Assembly (NCBI GenBank): GCA_934271245.1
Contig: CAKQQY010000005.1
Span: 7,584 to 71,583 of the forward strand
Source of the DNA: an uncultured Clostridia bacterium
Lineage (GTDB): Bacteria > Bacillota > Clostridia > Christensenellales > Borkfalkiaceae
Direction of reading: 5' to 3'
DNA length: 64,000 bases
Shown: one piece after another, positions 1-8,018 of the stretch
How the letters are laid out: each line of letters starts with the position of its first letter
Position numbering within the stretch: the stretch's first letter is position 1
Notes under the pieces: model-generated
Told to the model about the DNA's origin: nothing
The model's input: only the letters and a program-made list of their open reading frames with translations
The model's database searches: none
Program-made: the position numbers and the translations under genes

Positions 1-1590
1 GTGACCTTGTTCTATAAGCGGTTTCATAAACCTGAAGAAGAAGGTTAAAAGCAGAATTCTTATGTGGCTGCCGTCGACGTCCGCGTCGGTCATGCAGATA
101 ATTCTGTCGTAACGAAGTTTCGTGACGTCGAAATCTTCCTGCATACCGCCGCCGAAAGCGGTGATCATAGCCTTTATTTCTTCGTTTTCGAGAACGTGGT
201 TAAGTCTGGTTTTTTCAACGTTGAGTATTTTACCCCTTAAAGGAAGAATCGCCTGGAATCTTCTGTCTCTGCCCTGTTTCGCGCTGCCGCCTGCGGAATC
301 GCCTTCGACGAGGAAAATTTCGCAGAACGCGGGGTTTTTATCCGAACAGTCGGCAAGTTTGCCGGGAAGCGTGGTGCTTTCGAGCGCGCCCTTTCTTCTC
401 GTGTTTTCTCTCGCGAGCCTTGCCGCTTCTCTGGCGCGTTGCGCGGTTACGCACTTAACCAGAATTTCTTTGGCAATGGCGGGGTTTTCTTCGAGGAAAG
501 TTCCGAAATGCTCGGTCATAGCCTTGCTGACGTAGTTTCTCATTTCCGAGTTGCCGAGTTTGGTTTTCGTCTGTCCTTCGAATTGCGGTTCGGTAAGTTT
601 TACCGACACTATCGCGATAATGCCTTCTCTCACGTCTTCGGGAGAAACCTTTTCTTCGCCCTTAAACACGTTGAGTTTCTTGCCGAAATCGTTTACTATT
701 TTTGTAAGCGACGACTTGAACCCTTCTAAGTGGGTGCCGCCTTCTTCGGTGTTTATGTTGTTTGCGAAAGCGTAAATTTCTTCGCTGTACGTATCGACGT
801 ACTGAAGAGCGACTTCCACTTCGTTATCGCCGTAGAACACGTCGAAATAAACGGGTTTGGGGAAAAGCGGAGATTTGTTTTTGGTTAAATCTTCCACGAA
901 GTGAGCGATACCGCCCGCGTAGCAGAATTCGTCCTGCTTGTTTCTGCCTTCCCTTTTGTCTTCCATTTTTATAACGAGTCCCTTGTTAAGGTAAGCGAGT
1001 TCTCTCAGTCTTTTCTTAATGGTGTCGTAATTATAGTCGACGGTTTCGAAAATCTCGTCGTCGGGCATAAAGGTTACCCAGGTACCCGTAAAATCGGCGT
1101 CGCCGACGACCTTTAACGGAGCCTGCGGAATACCGCGGTTATAAACCTGTTTATATTTTTTGCCGTTCTGATAGACTTCTACTTCCAGCCATTCGGAAAG
1201 CGCGTTTACAACCGACAAACCTACGCCGTGCAGACCGCCGGAAATTTTGTATCCGCCGTTGCCGAATTTACCGCCCGCGTGAAGTTTGGTCAAAACGACT
1301 TCTACCGCGGAAATGCCTTCGGTATGGTGAATAGCGGTAGGAATACCCCTGCCGTTGTCTTTAACCGTGCAGGAACCGTCCGAGTTAATGGTAACGCTTA
1401 TAGTGTCGCAATAACCGGATAACGCTTCGTCGATAGAGTTATCGACGATTTCCCAAACGAGATGATGAAGTCCGCGGACGTCCGTCGAACCGATATACAT
1501 GCCGGGTCTTTTACGAACGGGGTCCAACCCTTCCAGAACCTGAATCTGCCCTTCGCCGTATACCCCTTTTACCTTTCTGTCTTCTTCCAT
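1..1590 (-). CDS. gyrB: DNA gyrase subunit B, 3'-truncated by window edge
   Basis: ATP-dependent type II topoisomerase subunit; with GyrA it introduces negative supercoils. 530 residues are visible, reading to the first base of the window, so about the last 100-120 residues are missing. GHKL ATPase signatures are present: EIVDNSIDEA near residues 47-56 (Glu47, Asn51), DNGRG near 78-82 and GGLHGVG near 118-124. The TOPRIM metal site DADVDG lies at 502-507, followed by SHIRILLLTFF. The ATG at 1590 opens MEEDRKVKGVYGEGQIQVLEG, the usual GyrB start. ParE is the main alternative; the lack of a neighbouring parC and the general look favour GyrB, but the discriminating C-terminus is outside the window. 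Confidence 0.93.
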   Translation of the reverse strand, partial: MEEDRKVKGVYGEGQIQVLEGLDPVRKRPGMYIGSTDVRGLHHLVWEIVDNSIDEALSGYCDTISVTINSDGSCTVKDNGRGIPTAIHHTEGISAVEVVLTKLHAGGKFGNGGYKISGGLHGVGLSVVNALSEWLEVEVYQNGKKYKQVYNRGIPQAPLKVVGDADFTGTWVTFMPDDEIFETVDYNYDTIKKRLRELAYLNKGLVIKMEDKREGRNKQDEFCYAGGIAHFVEDLTKNKSPLFPKPVYFDVFYGDNEVEVALQYVDTYSEEIYAFANNINTEEGGTHLEGFKSSLTKIVNDFGKKLNVFKGEEKVSPEDVREGIIAIVSVKLTEPQFEGQTKTKLGNSEMRNYVSKAMTEHFGTFLEENPAIAKEILVKCVTAQRAREAARLARENTRRKGALESTTLPGKLADCSDKNPAFCEIFLVEGDSAGGSAKQGRDRRFQAILPLRGKILNVEKTRLNHVLENEEIKAMITAFGGGMQEDFDVTKLRYDRIICMTDADVDGSHIRILLLTFFFRFMKPLIEQGH

Positions 1591-1763
1591 TTTACCACCG
1601 GATTTATTTTTTTCGTTTTTTATGTTTCTTAGTTATTATCGATATATGAAAACGCGGAAAAACAAACTTTCGTTTAAGCCTTAATCGCTTTTTCCCTTAC
1701 GGTTTTAAAGCCGCCGTTTCTTTTAATACCGAGCAGAAAACCCATATAAGTTTTCTAGTTCGT

Positions 1764-1792
1764 ATTATACCATAAAACGGGTTTTTTTACAA
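1764..1792 (-). promoter_or_regulatory. gyrB promoter (SigA type)
   Basis: On the minus strand TTGTAA (1787-1792) and TATAAT (1764-1769) are separated by exactly 17 nt. Start of transcription would be near 1757, giving a leader of about 165 nt before gyrB. Confidence 0.7.
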
Positions 1793-1917
1793 GTGTTTTT
1801 TCTCTTTTTAAAACTATTATATAGTTTTAAGGAAGCGTTTTTAAAAGGAAAAATTTTCCGCCGCGGTAAAGCGATAATTTTTGCGTTTTTACGCATTATA
1901 ATCGCGGGGAGAAAATT

Positions 1918-2070
1918 ATGGAGACTTGCAAAAACTGCGGTAAGGAAACGGACGGCAACGGCATATTCGTATGTCCCGCGTGCGGAGCGATTTTATGCCC
2001 CGACTGCGCGGGTCAGATGCAGAACATCTGTCCGTATTGCTATTCGCTTATGGATTTTACCAACCTTTAA
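1918..2070 (+). CDS. small eight-cysteine zinc-ribbon protein
   Basis: A 50-residue protein with GGGGAGA five bases before the ATG at 1918. It has four Cys-x-x-Cys knuckles: C4/C7, C19/C22, C27/C30 and C38/C41, enough to bind two zinc ions in a double zinc-ribbon or treble-clef fold. Nothing else is in the chain, so it is probably an adaptor or nucleic-acid or protein-binding module. It ends at a strong hairpin shared with the convergent spore operon. TATAAT at about 1897-1902 sits just before the RBS and could be its -10 box. Function unknown. Confidence 0.75.
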   Translation: METCKNCGKETDGNGIFVCPACGAILCPDCAGQMQNICPYCYSLMDFTNL

Positions 2071-2081
2071 CCGCAACAAAA

Positions 2082-2123
2082 AGAGAACGACCGCCGCGAA
2101 AATTCGCGGCGGTCGTTCTCTTT
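2082..2123. terminator. bidirectional intrinsic terminator
   Basis: Perfect 19-bp inverted repeat (2082-2100 with 2103-2121) and a 2-nt loop, A-rich on the left and TTTA on the right. It lies between the convergent zinc-ribbon and M50 peptidase genes and can serve both. Confidence 0.85.
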
Positions 2124-2187
2124 ACGGGTTAAACCCCGATATATTCTGTTTTCGGTTGCCGTTAAAAATGCCGTTCGCCCTTAAAAT

Positions 2188-3312
2188 TCAGGCTTTTTCG
2201 TCGGTATTTTTATCGTAATCGGCTTTGATTTCGTCTAAAAGTTTGGTTTCGAAAAGTCCGTAACCCTTTAACGGGCATTTTTTCGCCTCTTTTATACCCT
2301 TTTTGTAAAAGGTATCGACGCTGCCCCTTTCTCCGACGATAAAGTATAAATAAGCGAGTTTAATGCGGATATTGGTTAAAGTATTGTATTTGTTCAGGTA
2401 GTCTTCCGCTTCGTACATGAGTTCGTCGGCTTTTTCGGGATTGCGCGAAAACGTGCATGCGTTATATAAAGCGTAAGCGTTTATCTCGCATTTTACGCCT
2501 TTCGGCAAACTATCCATAGCGGCCAAAAGCCTGTTCGTGGTTTTTTCGGCGTTTTCGTAATCTTTCTTATCGAGATAGTAGTTGTATCTCGCCTGCGTTA
2601 TCGCGAAAAACATAGGGTCGTCTTCGGGCAACTGCGGAAGGTCGAAATAGGTACTTTCGTCTATTTCGGACGGGGTTTTACCGCCGTACATTTCCGCCTG
2701 TATTTCAAGTATGCGAAGAAGAGTAACCGAGCGGTCGTCCTTTTCCTTTACCCCTTTAATAACCATGCCGTCGTTGCGTTCGCCGTCGGAGTCGCGCGGA
2801 ATCAACGAATCGAAGAAGTAGTACGCCCCCATAGGCAACGCCATGGAAAGTATTCCGTAAACCTCTTTGGAAAGTACGTCGGTTAAAAACAACGGAGCGA
2901 CGCCTATAACCGTCATTATAAGCGAAGCGATTATTCCGCCGCGCGTATACGCGATAAGGCGTTTATCCATATTTTCTTTATACGTAGGCACCGTTTCGGT
3001 ATACCCCGACTGTTCGCCGAGCCCCGTAAAAGAAAATTCCGTTTTCTTACCCCTTTTCGTCCATTTAAAGAACCATATAGACACCGAACAGAAAGCGAAT
3101 CCGTTCTTTTTCGCGGCGAGCATATGCCCCGTTTCGTGCGCGACGCAGTTGATAAACCCGAAAGCCACCACGCCTATAAGATAAAAAACTACGGAAATAA
3201 ACGCGTTGCTATAGTAATAATTTGCGTTTCCTACCATAGTCGCGGCGACGAACGCCCCCACCGTTAAAAGGTAAACGATTATAGTGTTTATTATGTTTTT
3301 CGTTCTGCTCAT
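2188..3312 (-). CDS. M50-like (site-2 protease type) membrane metallopeptidase with helical C-terminal region
   Basis: 374 residues. Hydrophobic segments near 8-28, 38-57, 125-148 and 152-170. The zinc motif HETGH is at 59-63, inside the second membrane segment as in M50 intramembrane proteases. A later IPRDSDGERNDG stretch (171-182) resembles the family's second metal-ligand (Asp-Gly) site. The last 190 residues are soluble, helical and TPR-like. It overlaps the upstream ppx gene by 4 bp and is last in the yabP-yabQ-divIC-ppx operon, so co-expression with spore or septum genes is likely. It is not SpoIVFB by length or layout. Substrate unknown. Confidence 0.75.
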   Translation of the reverse strand: MSRTKNIINTIIVYLLTVGAFVAATMVGNANYYYSNAFISVVFYLIGVVAFGFINCVAHETGHMLAAKKNGFAFCSVSIWFFKWTKRGKKTEFSFTGLGEQSGYTETVPTYKENMDKRLIAYTRGGIIASLIMTVIGVAPLFLTDVLSKEVYGILSMALPMGAYYFFDSLIPRDSDGERNDGMVIKGVKEKDDRSVTLLRILEIQAEMYGGKTPSEIDESTYFDLPQLPEDDPMFFAITQARYNYYLDKKDYENAEKTTNRLLAAMDSLPKGVKCEINAYALYNACTFSRNPEKADELMYEAEDYLNKYNTLTNIRIKLAYLYFIVGERGSVDTFYKKGIKEAKKCPLKGYGLFETKLLDEIKADYDKNTDEKA

Positions 3313-4175
3313 TTTTCGCCCCTTTTCGTATCGAGATACCCTTCGAGATTATCTTTATCGCTTACGGTAACCTTATTTAAGTTACATTTATTCATAATTT
3401 CGCATAAAAGCGCCACGCCGCTCGCTATAACTTCGGCGCGTTCGGGTTGTAACCCTTTAAGTTTTTTGCGTTCTTCCACGCTCAAAGAAAACAATTTATC
3501 CCTTAAAGTTTCGGCTTTCTCTTTTTCTATAACGAAGCCGTCTACAACCTTTCGGTCGAACTTTTCAAGTTCTAAAATCATAGCGGCAACGGTGGTAATC
3601 GTGCCGCCGACCCCGTAAAAGTCGGTTTCGGGAATATCGCCGTATTCTTCTACCTTTTTGCGGCAGTAAGAAATATTTTCTTCCCTGTCTTGTCCGCAAA
3701 CGGTTTCCACTTTAACGCACCCTATCGGCAGACTATAAGCGTACTCCTTTTTACCGTTTTTATAAACGGCTATCTCGGAACTTGCGCCGCCTATATCTAT
3801 AATTCCGCCGTCGCTTCCGCCAAGAACTCCCCTTGCGCCGATTTCCGCTTCTTTTTCGCCGGAAATAACGTCTACTTTTACGCCCGACTTATCGAAAATT
3901 TTTCGTGTGAAAACGTCGCCGTTTTCGGCTTGCCTTACCGCCGCCGTTGCGAACACGAAAATTTCGTCCGCGCCGAACTCTTTCGCCTTTCCGATAAAAA
4001 ACAGAACGGCGTCCGCCGTCCTTTCCATAGCGTTCTCGGTAAGGCGCGAATTTTTGCCTATCCCTTCCGCGAGTTTTGTTATTTTAACGTATTTTTCGGT
4101 ATAATCGCCAAAGACCGTCATCAATCTGACGGAATTCGAACCCACGTCTATAACGCCGTATTTTTCAGTATCCAT
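3309..4175 (-). CDS. Ppx/GppA family phosphatase
   Basis: 288 residues with the actin-like ASKHA fold of exopolyphosphatase/pppGpp phosphatases. The N-terminal phosphate loop is DVGSNS (10-15). A second phosphate loop, IIDIGGASSE, lies near 120, followed by LPIGCVK and YGVGGTITT motifs. It is the short form of about 300 residues without the C-terminal HD domain. Ppx and GppA activities cannot be separated from sequence. It sits 24 bp after divIC and overlaps the M50 gene, so it is within the spore/septum operon; this neighbourhood is common in Firmicutes. Confidence 0.85.
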   Translation of the reverse strand: MDTEKYGVIDVGSNSVRLMTVFGDYTEKYVKITKLAEGIGKNSRLTENAMERTADAVLFFIGKAKEFGADEIFVFATAAVRQAENGDVFTRKIFDKSGVKVDVISGEKEAEIGARGVLGGSDGGIIDIGGASSEIAVYKNGKKEYAYSLPIGCVKVETVCGQDREENISYCRKKVEEYGDIPETDFYGVGGTITTVAAMILELEKFDRKVVDGFVIEKEKAETLRDKLFSLSVEERKKLKGLQPERAEVIASGVALLCEIMNKCNLNKVTVSDKDNLEGYLDTKRGEK

Positions 4176-4199
4176 AGTCTTTCGTCGGTAGCGCCGTTT

Positions 4200-4487
4200 T
4201 TACTTATTGTCGTCGTTTTTATATATCTTGTCCCCGTCGAAGTAATAACCGAGTTGACGAGCGCGCATGACTATCCATTGATAAGCCGAGCGTTCTTCTA
4301 TAACGTCGTCGCTGTGTTTGATGATTTCGTTATATTCGGTTATTTTACGTTCGAGTTCGGCAAGTTCTCTTTGCGAGTTTAAAATGGCGACGATCTGATA
4401 AACCATCACCGATAAAAGCACCGTCAAAAGCAATACCGCGCCTACCGTCAGCGCAACGACTACTCTTTTGAATTTACCTTCTTCCAC
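4200..4487 (-). CDS. divIC: septum formation initiator, DivIC/FtsB family
   Basis: 95-residue bitopic protein: a short positively charged N-terminus, one membrane span near residues 9-32, a coiled coil (LERKITEYNEIIKHSDDVIEE) and the closing ARQLGYYFDGDKIY motif typical of DivIC. In the divisome it pairs with FtsL and recruits septal synthesis. The start is GTG with AAGGA upstream. It overlaps the end of yabQ by 28 bp, the canonical yabP-yabQ-divIC order of spore-forming Firmicutes. Confidence 0.85.
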   Translation of the reverse strand: MEEGKFKRVVVALTVGAVLLLTVLLSVMVYQIVAILNSQRELAELERKITEYNEIIKHSDDVIEERSAYQWIVMRARQLGYYFDGDKIYKNDDNK

Positions 4488-4900
4488 CTGCCGTTCTTCC
4501 TTTTTGCCGCAATTATTGCGGTTTTTAACCGATTTTTAATGAAAACGAGCGTTTTTTTGATTTTTCCGCCGATTTTCCTATTAAAAATTCTTATTATATT
4601 GTACAACCTTTTAAACAATTTTGCAAGTATAATATTAAAACTTTTTAAGTAGAGAAAAATTCCGAGAAAAACGCCGACGACCATATAAATTCTGAGCGAC
4701 GGAAAGTTAAAAAAATACGCCGCCGCCTGAAAAATAATAAACGCCGATATAAAGGCGAAAGTATCGGTTATAACGCCCAAGGCTTTTATTTTCAAACCGC
4801 TTTTAATCAAATCGGAAAAGGAAAAACAAACGCCGCCGACTGCCCCTATGGCGACGCAGGCGATAAAAACGAAAATCTGCCCTTCGGAAACGAACGTCAC
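4460..4900 (-). CDS. yabQ: spore cortex biosynthesis membrane protein YabQ
   Basis: 146 residues with about four hydrophobic segments in the first 100 and a strongly basic tail. In B. subtilis YabQ sits in the outer forespore membrane and is needed for cortex formation. The start codon is GTG at 4900, overlapping the yabP stop (GTGA). Identity rests on topology plus the conserved position between yabP and divIC. Confidence 0.8.
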   Translation of the reverse strand: MTFVSEGQIFVFIACVAIGAVGGVCFSFSDLIKSGLKIKALGVITDTFAFISAFIIFQAAAYFFNFPSLRIYMVVGVFLGIFLYLKSFNIILAKLFKRLYNIIRIFNRKIGGKIKKTLVFIKNRLKTAIIAAKRKNGRWKKVNSKE

Positions 4901-5157
4901 TTAAAAAGCCTTTTCATTACGGGTTGTTTTTTCACGCCGTACTTTATTTCCGCAAAATCGCCGTCGGCGGTAAGATTTCCGTTGCTTTTATTGTAAGAAG
5001 TTATCTTTATCCCCTGCCCGCTTACGGTTACTTTGTCGCTTCCGACGGTGAGTTTAAGGTAGTTTTCCGAAAACCCGTCTACCGACGTCACTCCCGTCAT
5101 AGAAAGTCTTTTTCTGCCTTCCAGCATAAGTTTGTCTATCCCTGCCGTTTCCGTCAT
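4897..5157 (-). CDS. yabP: sporulation protein YabP
   Basis: 86 residues. The core HKLxLEGRKxLxxTGV-type motif is visible as DKLMLEGRKRLSMTGVTSVD, followed by a beta-rich region (LTVGSDKVTVSGQGIKI) and a C-terminus ending in KRLFK. YabP and the related YqfC belong to the mother-cell, SigE-controlled programme for coat/cortex assembly. RBS AAAGGAG precedes the ATG. It is first in a five-gene operon and has a SigE-like -10 element just upstream. Confidence 0.87.
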   Translation of the reverse strand: MTETAGIDKLMLEGRKRLSMTGVTSVDGFSENYLKLTVGSDKVTVSGQGIKITSYNKSNGNLTADGDFAEIKYGVKKQPVMKRLFK

Positions 5158-5178
5158 AATTATCTCCTTTTTTGTTTA

Positions 5179-5208
5179 AATATATGCCGCGGGAACGCAA
5201 TTTAAAAC
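5179..5208 (-). promoter_or_regulatory. yabP: possible SigE/SigK-type promoter of yabP operon
   Basis: CATATATT at 5179-5186 (minus strand) matches the CATAnnnT -10 element of mother-cell sigma factors. A recognisable -35 is weak (GTTTTAA, 15 nt upstream). The same 11-base block GCATATATTTA is found upstream of the Cys-rich gene at 7260-7895. Confidence 0.4.
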
Positions 5209-5211
5209 AAA

Positions 5212-5240
5212 ATCCGCAAGGTTTCCCTTGCGGAAGTTTT
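5212..5240 (-). terminator. terminator after the PfoR-like gene
   Basis: 8-bp GC-rich stem (5213-5220 with 5227-5234). On the minus strand it is followed by TTTTGTTTT. Confidence 0.75.
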
Positions 5241-5264
5241 TTATAACTCTTTTTATTCTGCCGA

Positions 5265-6371
5265 TTAGTCGGGCAACTTCTGGTCGCCGAACAAAATCAC
5301 GTTCTTTTTTCTTAAAAATTCCGAGATTAAAAGATTGAGTACAGCCGGCAATACTATCATCAGAAGTATTATTCCCGTAACGGTTAAAAATGATAGCGGC
5401 GTATTGTCGAACAAATCGATTATTCCGACGAGTCCGCTCGTCCCCATTCCGCCGCCCGAATAGCCGCATTTCAACCCGAAAACGCAGGTGGAAAGGGGTC
5501 CTAAAATCGCGCTCGAAATAATTTCGGGGAGCATGATAACGGGTTTTTTCATAATGTTCGGAATTTGCAGCATAGAAGTGCCTATTCCTTGGGAAACGAG
5601 TCCGCCCCAACCGTTTTCGCGGAAAGAAGCGACGGCAAATCCTACCATATGGCAAGCGCAGCCTACCGTCGCCGCGCCGCCCGCGATAAGCATATAATCG
5701 GCGTTATCTCCGCCGGCTTCGATAACCGCTTTACTTACCGTTATCCATATCGCCGCGGAAGAAGTCGGCATGGTGAGAAGAATACCCATAACGACGGAAA
5801 CTATGATTCCCATAAAGAAAGGAGTAATTCCCGTAGCCATGGCGATTAACGCGCCGAGTTGATTTATAAGCCATATAAAAGGATAAGCAACGTAAACGCC
5901 CGCAAACGAAAGCAAAAGCGAACCTAACGGAACCAACAAAATATCGAGTTTGGTTTTGCCGACGTATAACCCGACTATTTCCACGACGAGCATAGTGGCG
6001 ACGTACGCGCCTATCGGATTACCGGGAGCGCCGAGAGTAATTGCTGTAAAAATCTGTTCGCCCGCCATAAGTTTTTCGGCAAACGCGCCGACCATACCCG
6101 CAACCGCCGCCGAAAAAACCAGCAACTTGTTTTTTCCGAGAGCGTAAGCGATTCCTACGCCTATCCCTGCCCCCATAAGCGACTTTGCTATGTTTGCGAT
6201 AACCGTTAAAGTGTCGCCGAAATAGTTGCCGGAACCTATGATTTTAGTGGCTATCGTGCCGAGAATGGTGCCTGCTATAAGGGTTACGAAAAGCCCTTGC
6301 GCCATACCCGAGAACGCGGTAATGAAAAATCTTTTCGGAAGCGTTTTAAAGTACTCTTTTACCTTTTCCAT
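5265..6371 (-). CDS. PfoR-like PTS EIIC_2 family membrane protein
   Basis: 368 residues, almost entirely hydrophobic, with about nine membrane helices. It contains the glycine-rich KCGYSGGGMGTSGLVG segment and the MPTSSAAIW segment typical of the PTS_EIIC_2 family, which includes PfoR, first described as a regulator of perfringolysin in Clostridium perfringens. No EIIA or EIIB domain is fused or adjacent, so sugar-PTS activity is uncertain. It overlaps the upstream phosphoesterase stop by one base (TAATG), so the two are translationally coupled. Confidence 0.8.
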   Translation of the reverse strand: MEKVKEYFKTLPKRFFITAFSGMAQGLFVTLIAGTILGTIATKIIGSGNYFGDTLTVIANIAKSLMGAGIGVGIAYALGKNKLLVFSAAVAGMVGAFAEKLMAGEQIFTAITLGAPGNPIGAYVATMLVVEIVGLYVGKTKLDILLVPLGSLLLSFAGVYVAYPFIWLINQLGALIAMATGITPFFMGIIVSVVMGILLTMPTSSAAIWITVSKAVIEAGGDNADYMLIAGGAATVGCACHMVGFAVASFRENGWGGLVSQGIGTSMLQIPNIMKKPVIMLPEIISSAILGPLSTCVFGLKCGYSGGGMGTSGLVGIIDLFDNTPLSFLTVTGIILLMIVLPAVLNLLISEFLRKKNVILFGDQKLPD

Positions 6372-7069
6372 TATAATTTTATCTCCGTAAGTTTATTATC
6401 GACCAAATCGCACGAAGTAAGATAATATTTTATGCCGTTTTTAATAAGAAACTTGTCCGCTCTCACGTCTTTTCCGTGAAGATGCCCGTAAATTACCGAA
6501 TCCACGCCGAATTCTTCGAAAATATCGGTATAAGCCGAACTTTCCCTTCTTACGTTAAAGGGCGGATAATGAATCATGGCGATAATTTTTTCGCCGTTTT
6601 CCGCAAGTTTTTTTGCCGAAGAGAGAGATAGTTTCAACCTTTCCGTTTCTCTTTTGTAAAGTTTCATATCCTGTTCGGTAAAGTCGGGCGCGCCCGGCAC
6701 CGTCCAGCCGCGGGAACCGCAAATCACCACGTCGCCGATTTTTACGCTGTCGTTTTGCAGGGCGTAAACGCTTTCGGGAAGAGAATCTCTCACCTTTCCT
6801 ATGCCGCTCCACCAGTAATCGTGGTTGCCTTTAATGATAATCTTTTTTCCTTTTAAAGCAGCGAAAGTGGAAATATCTTTTACGGCGTCGTCCATACTCA
6901 TCGCCCAACTTATATCCCCCGCTATTAAAACGAGATCGTCGTCCGACACTTTGCTTTCCCAGTCGGCGTAAATTTTTTCGAGATACCCCACCCAGTTGCC
7001 GCCGAACACGTCCATAGGTTTGTTCGTGTTGGTAGAAATATGTAAATCGCTTATCGCAAATATTTTCAT
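6371..7069 (-). CDS. calcineurin-like metallophosphoesterase
   Basis: 232 residues with the complete binuclear metal site in order: DLH (8-10), GD (51-52), GNHD (81-84), MIHYPP near 164 and GHLHG near 194. The family hydrolyses phosphomono- or diesters; the substrate here is unknown. No Shine-Dalgarno is visible before the ATG. A good SigA promoter ends six bases upstream, so the transcript may be leaderless. It is the first gene of a pair with the PfoR-like gene. Confidence 0.87.
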   Translation of the reverse strand: MKIFAISDLHISTNTNKPMDVFGGNWVGYLEKIYADWESKVSDDDLVLIAGDISWAMSMDDAVKDISTFAALKGKKIIIKGNHDYWWSGIGKVRDSLPESVYALQNDSVKIGDVVICGSRGWTVPGAPDFTEQDMKLYKRETERLKLSLSSAKKLAENGEKIIAMIHYPPFNVRRESSAYTDIFEEFGVDSVIYGHLHGKDVRADKFLIKNGIKYYLTSCDLVDNKLTEIKL

Positions 7070-7075
7070 ATAACG

Positions 7076-7104
7076 ATTTTAGCACATTTTATTTATTTTT
7101 ACAA
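7076..7104 (-). promoter_or_regulatory. promoter placing the start at the phosphoesterase ATG
   Basis: Minus strand TTGTAA (7099-7104), 17-nt spacer, TAAAAT (7076-7081), then six bases to the ATG at 7069. Transcription would begin at or within a base or two of the start codon. Confidence 0.6.
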
Positions 7105-7111
7105 ACAAAAA

Positions 7112-7240
7112 AACGCAAGGATAACTCCTTGCGTAAAAAAACGAATTTTTTTATGCAATAATAAACCCTTGCGAAAAAAAAAGCGTATATTTTATGCAAG
7201 AATAATTTCTTGCGAAAAAAACGAATTTTTTATATCGCGT
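7112..7240 (-). terminator. three tandem 41-bp repeats, each a terminator hairpin
   Basis: Hairpins at 7113-7134, 7155-7173 and 7196-7213 recur every 41-42 bp. Each is a CGCAAG/CTTGCG stem; on the minus strand each is followed by a T run (up to nine). They lie immediately downstream of the Cys-rich gene and before the phosphoesterase promoter, so they act as a stacked terminator for the former. Confidence 0.75.
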
Positions 7241-7259
7241 AAAGCGTTTCGCCGCGTTT

Positions 7260-7895
7260 TTACCGTTCGGGGTACACGGGCAGTTCGAAGAATCCGGCGC
7301 AAACTTCCTGAGTGTAGTCCTGACAGGGCGGAATAGCCGTATATCCGTAGGACGGAACGAGAAGTTCGACTTCCATAACGACTTTCATGATAATGGAAGC
7401 GCAGCAGTCGATAGTGAACTGGTTAAGCCCCGTATACGTTCCTTGGGTGGAAACGAGCGAAACGACGGCTTCTACCGTGTACGGCATAATGGACGCCGAC
7501 GGAATGTTTAAAATAACGTCTTTAGTGACGGTTACCGTGGAAGTCGCAACGCCTTCTACCCCGTTTGCGTCTGTGTACGCCACCGAAACGGGAATAATAA
7601 TATCCGCTTTGACTCTTGCCGCGCGTTCTCTTTCGGGGATAGGCTCTATAATAAGATTACTTATCGTACCTTCGGAAACGGTGCTTTTCGCGCTGATAAA
7701 GGTCAACGGATATGTAGGATTGCTCGGCGTTAAGTTGGTTATGTTAAGGACTATATCTGTGAGTTGCGTTTGTTGCATGCACGCGTCGAAAACTTTTTTA
7801 GCCTGCAAACAAACCTTCTCGCATAAACCGTTCAACGGGTTGCCGGTAATAGGCCCCGGACATTTATCCGATTGGAAATTACAGAAAAACGACAT
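7260..7895 (-). CDS. Cys-rich protein of unknown function, probably sporulation-linked
   Basis: 211 residues, no signal peptide or membrane span. The N-terminus is FFCNFQSDKCPGP followed by LCEKVCLQAKKVFDACMQQTQ. The middle is beta-rich with repeated VTVTKDVILNIP-like strands. Cysteine pairs return at the end (IDCCAS, PPCQDYTQEVCAG). The layout, an N-terminal Cys motif with AKKVFDAC plus beta strands, recalls clostridial spore envelope proteins, but I cannot assign a named family. RBS AAAGGAG. A SigE-like promoter (7928-7957) supports a mother-cell role. Single gene, ended by the three tandem hairpins. Confidence 0.7.
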   Translation of the reverse strand: MSFFCNFQSDKCPGPITGNPLNGLCEKVCLQAKKVFDACMQQTQLTDIVLNITNLTPSNPTYPLTFISAKSTVSEGTISNLIIEPIPERERAARVKADIIIPVSVAYTDANGVEGVATSTVTVTKDVILNIPSASIMPYTVEAVVSLVSTQGTYTGLNQFTIDCCASIIMKVVMEVELLVPSYGYTAIPPCQDYTQEVCAGFFELPVYPER

Positions 7896-7927
7896 CTTTT
7901 TTCTCCTTTTTATGCTTTTCTATAATA

Positions 7928-7957
7928 AATATATGCAAGTTCCGCCCCCGAATGATA
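7928..7957 (-). promoter_or_regulatory. possible SigE-type promoter of the Cys-rich gene
   Basis: Minus strand TATCATT (7951-7957), 15-nt spacer, CATATATT (7928-7935). Spacing and -10 fit SigE/SigK-type promoters rather than SigA. Confidence 0.45.
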
Positions 7958-7986
7958 CAGATTCCGACAAAACCCATAAATTTGTA

Positions 7987-8015
7987 TTGCCATTTTATTT
8001 TCATAAGTGTATAAT
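7987..8015 (+). promoter_or_regulatory. promoter of structured leader and esterase gene
   Basis: TTGCCA (7987-7992), 17-nt spacer, TATAAT (8010-8015). The predicted start near 8022 is right at the first base-paired element of the leader. Confidence 0.7.
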
Positions 8016-8018
8016 ACA

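Noticed and set aside
1..2000. Chromosomal origin next to gyrB
   Set aside because: No dnaA, dnaN or recF adjacent and no cluster of DnaA boxes seen; gyrB is followed by unrelated genes.
7112..7240. Regular 41-bp repeats as a CRISPR array
   Set aside because: Only three units; the repeated part is a hairpin plus T run, there are no unique spacers and no cas genes.
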